This document shows, one piece after another, positions 8,644-17,905 of a stretch of DNA of 64,000 nt. The position numbers were made by a program, and so were the translations under genes. The stretch comes from Flavobacterium saccharophilum. Its GTDB lineage: Bacteria > Bacteroidota > Bacteroidia > Flavobacteriales > Flavobacteriaceae. The DNA is taken from contig NZ_FRBY01000001.1 of the NCBI RefSeq assembly GCF_900142735.1, positions 186,001 through 250,000 of the forward strand. The letters are read 5' to 3'. The first letter of the stretch is position 1, and every line of letters starts with the position of its first letter. The notes under the pieces were generated by a model, which did not search any database, was not told the DNA's origin, and saw only the letters and a list, made by a program, of their open reading frames with translations.

Positions 8644-11600
8644 TTATTTTGAAATTAATATCACTGTTTTAATATCATCAAACTCAATTTCTGTGCCGTT
8701 TTCTAAAGCGTCAACAAAAACCAAATCATCTGTTAATGTCTCAGACTTAATATAGTCTTCATTTTTCAGAATGGCTTCTTCTAATAAACCACTTCTTTTT
8801 ATTTGAACCTTAATCTTATCGGTAACTTCAAATCCAGAATCTTTACGGATATTTTGAATTCTGTTTACCAATTCTCTTGCGATCCCCTCGTTTTTCAATT
8901 CTTCAGTGATTGTAATATCAAGCGCAACCGTAATTCCGTTTGAATTTGCAACCAACCATCCTTCAATATCTTGCGATGTTATTTCGACGTCTTCTAGTGA
9001 TAAAGTTACATTATTTCCAGCAATAACAATATCTAGCGTTCCCTGCTTGTCCAACTGATTAATCTGATCTGCTGAAAAAGATTGTATTTCTTTGGAAATC
9101 AGACCCATATCTTTCCCGAAACGAGGCCCTAAAGCTTTAAAATTAGGCTTAATTTGCTTCACCAAAATACCAGAAGCATCATCCAAAAGTATGATTTCTT
9201 TAACGTTTACTTCCGCTTTTACCAGCTCAGAAATAGCCTCAATTTCAGCTCTCTGATTTTCGTCAAGTACCGGAATCATTACCTTTTGCAAAGGTTGACG
9301 CACCTTGATCATCTCCTTTTTACGAAGCGATAAAACCAAAGATGAGATGGTTTGCGCCTTCTGCATTTTGCTTTCTAACGTTTTATTAACAAAGTTTTCG
9401 ACAAATTTTGGAAACTCAGCCAAGTGAACACTGCTATATTGCTCAGATCCTGTAGAACTGGTCAAATCTCGGTACAATTTATCCATGAAAAAAGGAGCGA
9501 TCGGTGCGCTTAATTTGCTTATCGTTAATAAACAAGTATAAAGCGTTTGGTAAGCTGCAATTTTATCATGAGCATATTCACCTTTCCAGAAACGACGACG
9601 ACATAAACGAACATACCAGTTACTTAAGTTTTCCTGAACGAAGTCAGAAATAGCTCTCGCTGCTTTCGTAGGCTCATAATCTTCATAACATTCATCAACA
9701 AATTTGATTAAAGAATGTAATTCAGAAATAATCCACTGATCGATTTCAGGTCTTTCGTTTAACGGGATCTCCGCTTCAGCGTATTTAAACCCATCGATAT
9801 TCGCATATAACGAAAAGAAAGAGTAAGTGTTGTACAAAGTTCCGAAGAATTTACGACGAACCTCAGCAATTCCTTCAATATCAAATTTTAAGTTGTCCCA
9901 CGGATTTGCATTTGAAATCATGTACCAACGTGTGGCATCAGGACCGTATTCTGCAATTGTTTCAAAAGGATCTGTTGCGTTTCCTAAACGTTTCGACATC
10001 TTTTGTCCGTTCTTATCCAGAACCAAACCATTTGAAACTACGTTTTTATACGCTACTTTATCAAAAACCAAAGTTCCGATAGCATGTAGAGTATAAAACC
10101 AACCACGAGTCTGATCTACACCTTCAGCGATGAAATTCGCAGGAAAATCTTTATTCTCGTCAATTTTATCTTTATTCTCAAAAGGATAATGCCATTGGGC
10201 GTAAGGCATTGCTCCTGAATCAAACCAAACATCAATTAAATCGCTCTCACGTTTCATTGGCTGGCCTGAAGCCGAAACTAAAGTAATTTGATCAACCACA
10301 TTTTTATGAAGGTCAATTAAATCATAATTTGTTTCAGACATATTTCCGATTTCAAAACCTTCAAACGGATTTTCTTTTTGAAAACCAGCTGCAATAGATT
10401 TTTCAATCTCATTGTACAATTCTTCAACAGAACCAATAAGAACTTCTTCTTTTTTGTCTTCAGTTCTCCAAATTGGCAACGGAATACCCCAATATCTAGA
10501 ACGAGATAAGTTCCAGTCGTTGGCATTTTTCAACCAATTCCCAAAACGTCCTTCACCAGTAGACTTAGGCTTCCAATTGATAGTTTCGTTCAGGTCGAAC
10601 ATTCTATCTTTTACATCGGTTACTTTAATGAACCAAGAGTCTAGTGGATAATATAATAACGGCTCATCAGTTCTCCAACTGTGTGGATAACTATGTACGT
10701 ATTTTTCAACCTTAAAGGCTTTATTTTCTTCTTTTAATCGAATAGCAATTTCAACATCTACAGAACGCTCTGGCGCCTGACCTGCATCATAATATTCATT
10801 TTTTACATATTTACCAGCTAAATCACCTACATGAGAAGTGAATTTCCCTTGCAAATCTACTAAAGGAACTGCAGTTCCATTTTCGTCTAAAACCAACATT
10901 GGTGGTACTTCCGGCTTAGCTTCTTTTGCTACTTTAGCATCATCAGCACCAAAAGTCGGAGCGGTATGCACAACTCCTGTTCCATCTTCTGTAGTAACGA
11001 AATCTCCCGCAATTACTCTAAATGCATTTTCAGCATTTTGATAAGGCAATACGTACGGTAATAATTGTTCGTAGCGAATTTCTACTAAATCAGTACCTTT
11101 TGCTTCTGCTAAAATTTTATACGGAAGTTGTTTGTCTCCATTTTTTACTTTGTCGAAATCAGCATCATCTTCACTTGCAAAAAATCCTTTTCCGAATTGT
11201 TTTCCAACTAAATTTTTAGCCAAAACAACATTGATTGGTTCAAAAGTATATTGATTGAATGTTTTTACTAAAACATAATCGATTTTTGGCCCAACTGTCA
11301 AAGCTGTATTTGATGGCAATGTCCATGGAGTTGTCGTCCAGGCCAAAATATGAATATCTCCAAAGCCTTGTAAAAACGATGGCAATGTTTCCGGTAAAGT
11401 TTTGAATTGTGCTACAATCGTAGTATCTGTAACATCTCTATAAGCTCCAGGCTGATTTACTTCGTGAGAAGATAATCCAGTTCCTGCTTTTGGAGAATAA
11501 GGCTGAATCGTGTAACCTTTGTACAACAAACCTTTATCGTAGATTTGTTTCAAAAGCCACCAAACAGACTCCATATATTTTGGTTTATAAGTAACATATG

Positions 11601-12045
11601 GATCTTCCATATCTACCCAATAACCCATTTTTTCGGTCAAATCATTCCATACGTCGGTATAACGCATTACGGTTTTTTTACACGCTTCGTTATATTCTTC
11701 GATAGAAATTGTTTTACCAATATCTTCTTTTGTAATTCCAAGTTCTTTCTCGGTACCTAATTCTACAGGCAATCCGTGCGTATCCCAGCCAGCTTTTCTT
11801 TTTACCTGAAAACCTTTTTGAGTTTTATATCTGCAAAAAATATCTTTAATCGCACGCGCCATCACGTGGTGAATTCCCGGTAATCCGTTTGCTGAAGGCG
11901 GACCTTCAAAAAATACGTAAGGCTCTGCACCTTCGCGAGTAGTTACACTCTTTTCAAATATATTTTCTTTCTTCCAAAAATCAAGAACTTCTGACGCTAC
12001 TGTTGGTAAGTCAAGTCCTTTGTATTCAGTAAATTTTGTGCTCAT
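8644..12045 (-). CDS. ileS: Isoleucyl-tRNA synthetase, type 2, with GIHH in place of HIGH
   Basis: At 1133 residues this is a full-length class I synthetase that charges tRNA-Ile. The active-site lid KMSKR occurs in LDKNGQKMSKRLGN, and the editing domain contains TWTTTPWTLPSNTAL. The class I signature, normally HIGH after ANGLP, reads ANGLPGIHH at residues 57-60 (bases 11866-11877), so the first and third positions are exchanged. The long C-terminal region and sequence style fit the eukaryote-like type 2 IleRS, a group associated with mupirocin resistance. It is transcribed together with the dksA-like gene. Confidence 0.96.
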   Translation of the reverse strand: MSTKFTEYKGLDLPTVASEVLDFWKKENIFEKSVTTREGAEPYVFFEGPPSANGLPGIHHVMARAIKDIFCRYKTQKGFQVKRKAGWDTHGLPVELGTEKELGITKEDIGKTISIEEYNEACKKTVMRYTDVWNDLTEKMGYWVDMEDPYVTYKPKYMESVWWLLKQIYDKGLLYKGYTIQPYSPKAGTGLSSHEVNQPGAYRDVTDTTIVAQFKTLPETLPSFLQGFGDIHILAWTTTPWTLPSNTALTVGPKIDYVLVKTFNQYTFEPINVVLAKNLVGKQFGKGFFASEDDADFDKVKNGDKQLPYKILAEAKGTDLVEIRYEQLLPYVLPYQNAENAFRVIAGDFVTTEDGTGVVHTAPTFGADDAKVAKEAKPEVPPMLVLDENGTAVPLVDLQGKFTSHVGDLAGKYVKNEYYDAGQAPERSVDVEIAIRLKEENKAFKVEKYVHSYPHSWRTDEPLLYYPLDSWFIKVTDVKDRMFDLNETINWKPKSTGEGRFGNWLKNANDWNLSRSRYWGIPLPIWRTEDKKEEVLIGSVEELYNEIEKSIAAGFQKENPFEGFEIGNMSETNYDLIDLHKNVVDQITLVSASGQPMKRESDLIDVWFDSGAMPYAQWHYPFENKDKIDENKDFPANFIAEGVDQTRGWFYTLHAIGTLVFDKVAYKNVVSNGLVLDKNGQKMSKRLGNATDPFETIAEYGPDATRWYMISNANPWDNLKFDIEGIAEVRRKFFGTLYNTYSFFSLYANIDGFKYAEAEIPLNERPEIDQWIISELHSLIKFVDECYEDYEPTKAARAISDFVQENLSNWYVRLCRRRFWKGEYAHDKIAAYQTLYTCLLTISKLSAPIAPFFMDKLYRDLTSSTGSEQYSSVHLAEFPKFVENFVNKTLESKMQKAQTISSLVLSLRKKEMIKVRQPLQKVMIPVLDENQRAEIEAISELVKAEVNVKEIILLDDASGILVKQIKPNFKALGPRFGKDMGLISKEIQSFSADQINQLDKQGTLDIVIAGNNVTLSLEDVEITSQDIEGWLVANSNGITVALDITITEELKNEGIARELVNRIQNIRKDSGFEVTDKIKVQIKRSGLLEEAILKNEDYIKSETLTDDLVFVDALENGTEIEFDDIKTVILISK

Positions 12046-12175
12046 TTTATCCTTTTCTTAAACGAGGTGCGAAAGTAAGGAATTTTGAGGAAAATAGATA
12101 AAAGATGACAGAAAAAAGAGTACTGAAAGGAAATTTCAGGTATATTCCGCAAAAAAAATTGTTGTTTTTGAAGAT

Positions 12176-12889
12176 TTAAGAGAAAACCTCCTTTAAAACC
12201 TCTAAAGATTTAGGTTTTTTGAATCCATCCAAATGAAAACTATAATAATCTATAAGAATTTTCAGCAGTATTTGTCTTTCTATCACATGAAAAACTTTTT
12301 GATCGTTATCAAATCGTAAATCAATTAGCTTTTTTAGAAGGTTTGTTTCGTGTTCTGTTAAAGAATTTACTCCGCTAAAAAGTGTAAAAACACCTTCAAT
12401 CATTTCAAAATACGGCAAATCATTTTCAGAAGTATCCGGATAAAAACCAAGGTATTTTGTTGCCTCTAAAAGTAAAATTAAATGAAAATTAGCTATTTCA
12501 TCATGATGGTCTAACCAAGTCAATGCTGTTTCTAAAAACTCAAAAAGCGATTCGTTTTTTTCTTCTTCCTGAATGGAATAATGCAACATCTCTGAAAGAA
12601 ACATTACGATTGTACTTTTCACTACATCCGTATGAATCGTTTGAAAAGGAACTGCGGTTTTGATTTCTTTAAAATTTTCTAAAGTTCCTTTATTTTTATG
12701 AACCGCCTCAATTTCCAAAATTGAAAACGGCTGAAAATAAGCAATTTTCTGACTGGCTTTCCGACTAGAAAAAGCATCGCGAACAAAATAAGACTTCAGC
12801 CCGTTTGAAAGTGTAAAACACTTTACAATTAGACTTTTTTCCTGAAATTTTAAAGAGGAGATTACTATTGCTTTGGTTTTGACTAACAA
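12176..12889 (-). CDS. recO: DNA repair protein RecO
   Basis: The 237-residue protein matches bacterial RecO, an OB-fold N-terminus (LVKTKAIVISSLKFQEKSLIVKCFT) followed by a helical C-terminal domain. RecO helps load RecA onto SSB-coated DNA in the RecFOR pathway. The start codon is TTG: no ATG precedes the conserved LVKTKAI in this frame. The upstream spacer to the porZ-like gene is filled by an octamer array (12891-12954), which ends one base before this start codon. Confidence 0.93.
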   Translation of the reverse strand: MLVKTKAIVISSLKFQEKSLIVKCFTLSNGLKSYFVRDAFSSRKASQKIAYFQPFSILEIEAVHKNKGTLENFKEIKTAVPFQTIHTDVVKSTIVMFLSEMLHYSIQEEEKNESLFEFLETALTWLDHHDEIANFHLILLLEATKYLGFYPDTSENDLPYFEMIEGVFTLFSGVNSLTEHETNLLKKLIDLRFDNDQKVFHVIERQILLKILIDYYSFHLDGFKKPKSLEVLKEVFS

Positions 12890-12890
12890 C

Positions 12891-12954
12891 TTTAGATTTT
12901 TAGATTATTGGATTTTTAGCCCTCTTAGACACTAGACTTCTTAGACATTACATT
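12891..12954. repeat. Octamer-phased TTAGA word array
   Basis: Eight consecutive 8-bp words can be read in one phase, for example TTTAGATT twice, then ACTAGACT and two copies of TCTTAGAC. It begins 6 nt after the porZ-like stop and abuts the TTG start of recO. I see no strong inverted arm here, only the direct phased words. Confidence 0.7.
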
Positions 12955-12960
12955 AAAAAA

Positions 12961-15240
12961 TTATCTAATTATCATCACTTTCTTGACCTTTGTTTCTCCT
13001 CCATCCTGAGCAGAAATAAAAATCATATAGACACCTGAGGCCACTTTATATCTTCCAAAAGCAGTTGTGTCCCATTCTATTGTTCCGCCTTCTGAAGTAG
13101 TTTCATACACCAAATTACCTTCAATATCGGTAATTTTAATATTGGCTTTATCAATTAACCCAGCCACTTTTACAGTTCCTGAATACGTTGGTCGGACAGG
13201 ATTTGGATACACGTAAACATTGTTTAAATCTTCATTGGCACCGGTTGCAATTCCTTTAAAAGAAATCATTCCTTTGTTTGTAGCAATGAAAACCTCTCCG
13301 GTTGTGCTGTTAATTTTAATATCATTTATAACATTCCCTGGCAAAGGCGAATTGCTAATCGTGAAATGATATCTTGTTTCCTGACCATTTGGCGACACCA
13401 TAAAAACACCTGAATCGGCAGTCCCTATCCATTTATTATTAGCACCATCAACGGCGATAGAAGTAATAAATTGCTCATAAAGTAATTCCTGAGCCAAATC
13501 ATCCTCCATTATAATAATCGGGTTTGCCTTTAATTGACTGTCATTCTGAAAACTACTTATATTCGACAAAACACGCAATCCTTTTGTTGTTCCAATCCAA
13601 AGTTGGTTTTTAGCATCAATTGCAATCGATCTCACATCTGCGATTGGAAGATTTCCAGCATCAGCACCAAATGTCATTTTCCTAAATGTATTAGTTGCTT
13701 CGTTAAAACCAACGACACCATCTCTATTCGTAGCGATCCATTTTACACTATTCCTGTCTATTACAATATTGGCATAACTTGAAGCTTCAGCATTATCAAT
13801 AATTGAAGTCATCGAATAACTCCCCCATTGACCATTGGTTCTTAAAACTTTCAATCCGTTTTTAATCCGGCTATTGGTTATCCAAAGATTTCCCGTTTTA
13901 TCAAAAGCAGTTCCATTAATTCGGACATCTATATAATTTGGACCTTCGGTAGTAATGGATTCTAAACCACTATTTTTTTCGTTATATAAAAAATTGGGAA
14001 CATCATCTTCTATTTTTAATAATCCGGAGAAAAATGAGCTCGCATAAACCTGTTTTTCATTTGTTGGATTGACAATAATTTTGGTCATTGATTTGGCGTC
14101 ATAAACTTCAGAATAAGGAATATTCAACCAACCGGAAGTATTGTATTTACTTACACCATAACTATCTAATGGATATGGATTGTAAAAAGAATCATAATCG
14201 CCATAAACCGTCCAAAGAGCATTTGGGGTTACATCTAATGAGTAAATATTGTTTCTAGCCGGACCGGTTGGTGTGGTATTCTCAAAAACACCATTACTGG
14301 AAAAAGAGGACGAAAACAATCCTTTTTCTTTTGTTCCAATATAAATTATATCACCAACAGCTGTTGCACAAGTGATGTTAATTGTGTTATCTAAAACCTG
14401 AGTGTTTGAGATCTGCCGATTTAAAATCATTTGATTATTATAGATATAAACCGAATTGGGTATTGTAATAAACAAATTATGATTCTTCGCCCGCATATCT
14501 ACAGAAGGCTGCGGGAGCTGCAAAAAACCTACAAAAGTAACCGAATTAAACCTATGGATATATCCAACAGTATTAATCGCAATAAGTTCTGTATCTAAAG
14601 CTTCAACACTTGACCAGTCGCCAGAATTTACAACTGTCCATTGACTAAAATCATTTAAATTCGGACTTGTACTATTTGCCCGTCTAATACCACTTGAAGT
14701 CGCAGCGTAAATAAATCCGTTAAAAAAAGCAGTTTGTTTTACACTGATTTCCGCACCATTATCACCAATAAAATAAGTATCACCAAATTGCAAAGTCGTT
14801 AAATTGAATTGCACAATTCCGAAATCGCAAGAAACATACACCAACCCGTTATGTTCCATAAAATGATTGATCTTTTTCAGATTTGGAGCTAATTGCTTAT
14901 TAATGATATCAACCACTTTTAGCATACTACCATCCGTTTCATTGATCACGATCATCAAACCGTTTTCGTACCCTACAATCGTTTTTTTGAAAGCTTCACT
15001 ATAATATACAGCCGAAATGGTTTGACCTGAAAGCCCTTCAACAGTAGTTGCTGTTTTCACAGTATTTGTTGCGGCGTTTTTTGAAAACAAAGCATTCTCC
15101 GATGCTGCGTAAACCGTTGTCGAAGATTCTGAAACATCTTTTATCTCATTAAACGAAAAGTAGCCTTGCCATGACAAATTCTGAGCAAAACCAGATTGCA
15201 TAAAAAGTAAAAACAAAATATAGAGAAACCTTTTCTTCAT
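12961..15240 (-). CDS. porZ: Two-propeller protein with T9SS type A sorting domain, PorZ-like
   Basis: The protein has 759 residues, with a signal peptide (cleaved near FAQ-N at residue 19). Two beta-propeller regions of ligand-sensor type follow (repeats such as LWIGTTKGLRVLS and KWIGTADSGVFMVS). The C-terminal type IX secretion sorting domain begins at VYVYPNPVRP and ends KKVMIIR. This architecture is that of PorZ, a surface component of the T9SS attachment complex in Porphyromonas. My recollection that porZ-like genes are often beside recO supports the call but was not checked. Other propeller proteins with this sorting signal exist, so the name is an inference. Confidence 0.72.
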   Translation of the reverse strand: MKKRFLYILFLLFMQSGFAQNLSWQGYFSFNEIKDVSESSTTVYAASENALFSKNAATNTVKTATTVEGLSGQTISAVYYSEAFKKTIVGYENGLMIVINETDGSMLKVVDIINKQLAPNLKKINHFMEHNGLVYVSCDFGIVQFNLTTLQFGDTYFIGDNGAEISVKQTAFFNGFIYAATSSGIRRANSTSPNLNDFSQWTVVNSGDWSSVEALDTELIAINTVGYIHRFNSVTFVGFLQLPQPSVDMRAKNHNLFITIPNSVYIYNNQMILNRQISNTQVLDNTINITCATAVGDIIYIGTKEKGLFSSSFSSNGVFENTTPTGPARNNIYSLDVTPNALWTVYGDYDSFYNPYPLDSYGVSKYNTSGWLNIPYSEVYDAKSMTKIIVNPTNEKQVYASSFFSGLLKIEDDVPNFLYNEKNSGLESITTEGPNYIDVRINGTAFDKTGNLWITNSRIKNGLKVLRTNGQWGSYSMTSIIDNAEASSYANIVIDRNSVKWIATNRDGVVGFNEATNTFRKMTFGADAGNLPIADVRSIAIDAKNQLWIGTTKGLRVLSNISSFQNDSQLKANPIIIMEDDLAQELLYEQFITSIAVDGANNKWIGTADSGVFMVSPNGQETRYHFTISNSPLPGNVINDIKINSTTGEVFIATNKGMISFKGIATGANEDLNNVYVYPNPVRPTYSGTVKVAGLIDKANIKITDIEGNLVYETTSEGGTIEWDTTAFGRYKVASGVYMIFISAQDGGETKVKKVMIIR

Positions 15241-15261
15241 TATTTGATATATTCAGATAGA

Positions 15262-15269
15262 CAAATATA
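15262..15269 (-). promoter_or_regulatory. Candidate -7 element for the porZ-like gene
   Basis: TATATTTG on the minus strand, 22 nt upstream of the ATG at 15240. No properly spaced TTTG is seen. Confidence 0.45.
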
Positions 15270-15310
15270 ATACAAACGACAGTATTAGAATTTTGTTCTT
15301 TTATAAATAA

Positions 15311-15351
15311 AAAATGCCTTCGATTCGTCCTAAGACAAATGAAGGCATTTT
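15311..15351 (-). terminator. Intrinsic terminator of gdhA
   Basis: AAAATGCCTTC (15311-15321) and GAAGGCATTTT (15341-15351) form an 11-bp stem with T runs on both sides. It lies 17 bp after the gdhA stop. Confidence 0.85.
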
Positions 15352-15367
15352 TATATTGTAATAAAAA

Positions 15368-16711
15368 TTATACTACACCTTGTGCAAGCATAGCATCGGC
15401 AACTTTAACAAATCCGGCAATGTTCGCTCCTTTTACGTAGTTTACATAACCATCTTCACCAACACCGTATTTTTTACACTGGTTGTGAATTCCAACCATA
15501 ATATCTTTTAATCTTAAATCAACTTCTTCACTTGTCCAGTTTAGACGAATTGAATTTTGTGTCATTTCAAGTCCAGATGCAGCAACACCACCAGCGTTAG
15601 CAGCTTTTCCTGGAGCAAATAATACTTTATTATCTAAGAATAATTTAATTGCATCTAATGTAGATGGCATGTTTGCCGCTTCAGTAACACACAAAACACC
15701 GTTGTCAATTAATTTTTGAGCGTCGTCACCGTTTAATTCATTTTGAGTAGCACATGGAATTGCAATATCCACTTTTACTTCCCATGGACTTTTTCCTTTA
15801 TGAAAAACAGCGTTTGGATATTTATCCAAATATTTTTCTGCTCTATTATCACCACTTGCTCTCATTTCAAGCATATGATCGATTTTTTCTCCAGAAATCC
15901 CATCTTCATCATAAATATAACCATCAGGACCAGAAATAGTCAATACTTTTCCGCCTAATTCATTTATTTTTAGCGCCACTCCCCAAGCCACATTTCCAAA
16001 TCCGGAAATTGCAACTCTTTTACCTTTAATCTCATGTCCCATAGTACGCAACATTTGATCTGTAAAATAAACAACTCCGTATCCTGTCGCTTCAGGTCTG
16101 ATTAATGATCCTCCATAAGCAATTCCTTTACCGGTTAAAACACCTGTAAATTCATTTCTAATTCTTTTATATTGACCAAACAAATATCCAATCTCTCTTG
16201 CTCCTACACCAATATCTCCAGCAGGCACATCTAAATCAGGACCAATATGACGACATAATTCCGTCATGAAAGATTGACAAAAACGCATAACCTCAGCATC
16301 CGATTTTCCTTCCGGATCAAAATCAGAACCTCCTTTACCTCCACCCATTGGAAGTGTAGTCAAACTATTTTTAAATACTTGTTCAAAAGCAAGGAATTTT
16401 AAAACTGATAGGTTTACAGAGTGATGAAATCTAATTCCACCTTTATAAGGTCCAATTGCCGAATTCATCTGAATTCTAAAACCTCTGTTTACAATTATTT
16501 CTCCTTTATCATCAACCCATGGAACTCTAAATATAATAGAGCGTTCTGGCTCAGCAATTCTTAGAAGTAAGTTTTTTCCATCGTATTTTTTACGTTCTGC
16601 AATAAATGGAATTACCGTTTCTGCAAATTCTCTAACGGCTTGAAGAAACTCTGGCTCGTTCGGATTTTTAGACTCTACTAGAGCCATAAATTCATTTATT
16701 TTTTGTTCCAT
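15368..16711 (-). CDS. gdhA: NADP-type glutamate dehydrogenase
   Basis: This 447-residue hexameric-type GDH interconverts 2-oxoglutarate plus ammonia and glutamate. Visible motifs are GPYKGGIRFH, LPMGGGKGGSDFDPEGKS with the catalytic lysine, PAGDIGVGAREIGYLFGQYKR, and the nucleotide-binding ISGFGNVAWG. Length and sequence match the NADP-dependent family that assimilates ammonia; cofactor preference is inferred. It is a single gene bounded by a terminator at 15311-15351. A candidate -7 element (TATCTTTG, minus strand) lies at 16801-16808. Confidence 0.95.
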   Translation of the reverse strand: MEQKINEFMALVESKNPNEPEFLQAVREFAETVIPFIAERKKYDGKNLLLRIAEPERSIIFRVPWVDDKGEIIVNRGFRIQMNSAIGPYKGGIRFHHSVNLSVLKFLAFEQVFKNSLTTLPMGGGKGGSDFDPEGKSDAEVMRFCQSFMTELCRHIGPDLDVPAGDIGVGAREIGYLFGQYKRIRNEFTGVLTGKGIAYGGSLIRPEATGYGVVYFTDQMLRTMGHEIKGKRVAISGFGNVAWGVALKINELGGKVLTISGPDGYIYDEDGISGEKIDHMLEMRASGDNRAEKYLDKYPNAVFHKGKSPWEVKVDIAIPCATQNELNGDDAQKLIDNGVLCVTEAANMPSTLDAIKLFLDNKVLFAPGKAANAGGVAASGLEMTQNSIRLNWTSEEVDLRLKDIMVGIHNQCKKYGVGEDGYVNYVKGANIAGFVKVADAMLAQGVV

Positions 16712-17034
16712 TTTTAAATAAATTATTCAGATAAATTATTTTAATTTTCGCTCAATTAAATAAGAAAATACGTTTAAGAAAACGTTTTCGTTTCAACACA
16801 CAAAGATATAACAAAATGCGAATCTAATGTGATTTTTTTTAGTTTGCGGCGCTGAATTGTGTAATTTTCAAACTTTACCAATAATAGCATTTTACACTTC
16901 TAATTTTACATCAAAACAACCAACTTAAAGTTAACAAATTAAGTATTTTGCTACTTATTTTTTAATAGCACAATATTAAATTTTGAATCGTACATGATTT
17001 TTATATATTTGCCTTGATTTGAAAGCCCAAAATT
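16712..17034. other. Divergent spacer with promoters of gdhA and the beta-barrel-like gene
   Basis: This 323-bp AT-rich spacer separates divergent genes. It holds a -7 element for gdhA (16801-16808, minus) and a full promoter for the plus-strand gene (16981-17011). A short palindrome-like AAAACGTTTTCG sits at about 16779-16790. I see no small gene in the middle. Confidence 0.6.
16981..17011 (+). promoter_or_regulatory. Bacteroidota-type promoter
   Basis: TTTTG (16981-16985), an 18-nt gap, then TATATTTG (17004-17011). The ATG of the next gene is 24 nt after the -7 element. Confidence 0.72.
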
Positions 17035-17823
17035 ATGTTTAAACCTATATTACTCACATTATTTGCCTTCATCGGAATTTCAACTGTATCGAATGCACAA
17101 AGTTTTGCACAAGAAGTAGGAATAATATTCGGACCTGTTACTCTTCAATCAGATTATGGCGAAAGGCATGATTTTGAAACCAATGTTGGAAATAGAGGTA
17201 TTGGTATAGGATTAGTTCACTTTATTAATTTCTCAGCAAATAATAATCACGAAACTTTTTTCTCAGAACATGTTAAAGTCAGATCGGAGTTAACTTACAC
17301 TAATACCAATCTTGAACATTTTGGCCGTTATGTAGAAAAAACCCCACCGACTTTAGGAGTATTGCGATTGAGAGCAATGAATGGAAAATCTAACATATTG
17401 AGTCTTGGAGCTCAAGGAGAATTTTCATTTATTAAAATACATGATTTTGAAAACAATGTTGGTAGTTTTAGTCCTTACATAAGTTTAGGTTTTTTAGTAA
17501 GTTACTATTCCACTAAAGTAAGTTCTGATCTTGGACCGTTGGGAACCATTGAAACTACCCCTGCAAAATATTTAGTTCCATCTGATGGTCGTCAATATGG
17601 TTTTTCAAGTGAAAATGGTATCGTTTTATCAGCAACAGCTGGCTTAGGTGTACATTACAAACTAACAACAATGAGCGACTTAATGCTTGAGTGTCGTTTT
17701 CAGTCTTTTAGTTCTGACTGGGTCGATGGTTTAAATCCCAACAAAGACCTTTTTAAAGAAAACAAAGCAAATGACTGGCAGGTTTGGCTAAATGTTGGTT
17801 ACATTCATTACTTAGAATTTTAA
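17035..17823 (+). CDS. Putative outer membrane beta-barrel protein (THC0290_0291-like)
   Basis: The 262-residue protein has a signal peptide (cleaved after SNA-Q near residue 21). The mature part is rich in alternating aromatic and glycine residues typical of outer membrane barrels and ends in a hydrophobic strand with terminal F. It resembles a family of unknown function in Flavobacteriaceae that I recall as THC0290_0291. Conserved-looking stretches are EVGIIFGPVTLQSDYGERHD and SDWVDGLNPN. No enzymatic motif is seen. It has its own promoter and a shared terminator. Confidence 0.75.
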   Translation: MFKPILLTLFAFIGISTVSNAQSFAQEVGIIFGPVTLQSDYGERHDFETNVGNRGIGIGLVHFINFSANNNHETFFSEHVKVRSELTYTNTNLEHFGRYVEKTPPTLGVLRLRAMNGKSNILSLGAQGEFSFIKIHDFENNVGSFSPYISLGFLVSYYSTKVSSDLGPLGTIETTPAKYLVPSDGRQYGFSSENGIVLSATAGLGVHYKLTTMSDLMLECRFQSFSSDWVDGLNPNKDLFKENKANDWQVWLNVGYIHYLEF

Positions 17824-17840
17824 AGAAATCTCAAAATATA

Positions 17841-17885
17841 AAAAATCCCAAATTCCAATTAATCATTTTGGAATTTGGGATTTTT
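17841..17885. terminator. Bidirectional terminator built from AATTCCA-type words
   Basis: AAAAATCCCAAATTCCAA (17841-17858) pairs perfectly over 18 bp with 17868-17885, with a 9-nt loop and T runs on both strands. It serves convergent genes. The left arm is identical to the left arm at 34508-34525. Confidence 0.85.
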
Positions 17886-17905
17886 TATATTTTGGAATTT
17901 AGCTT

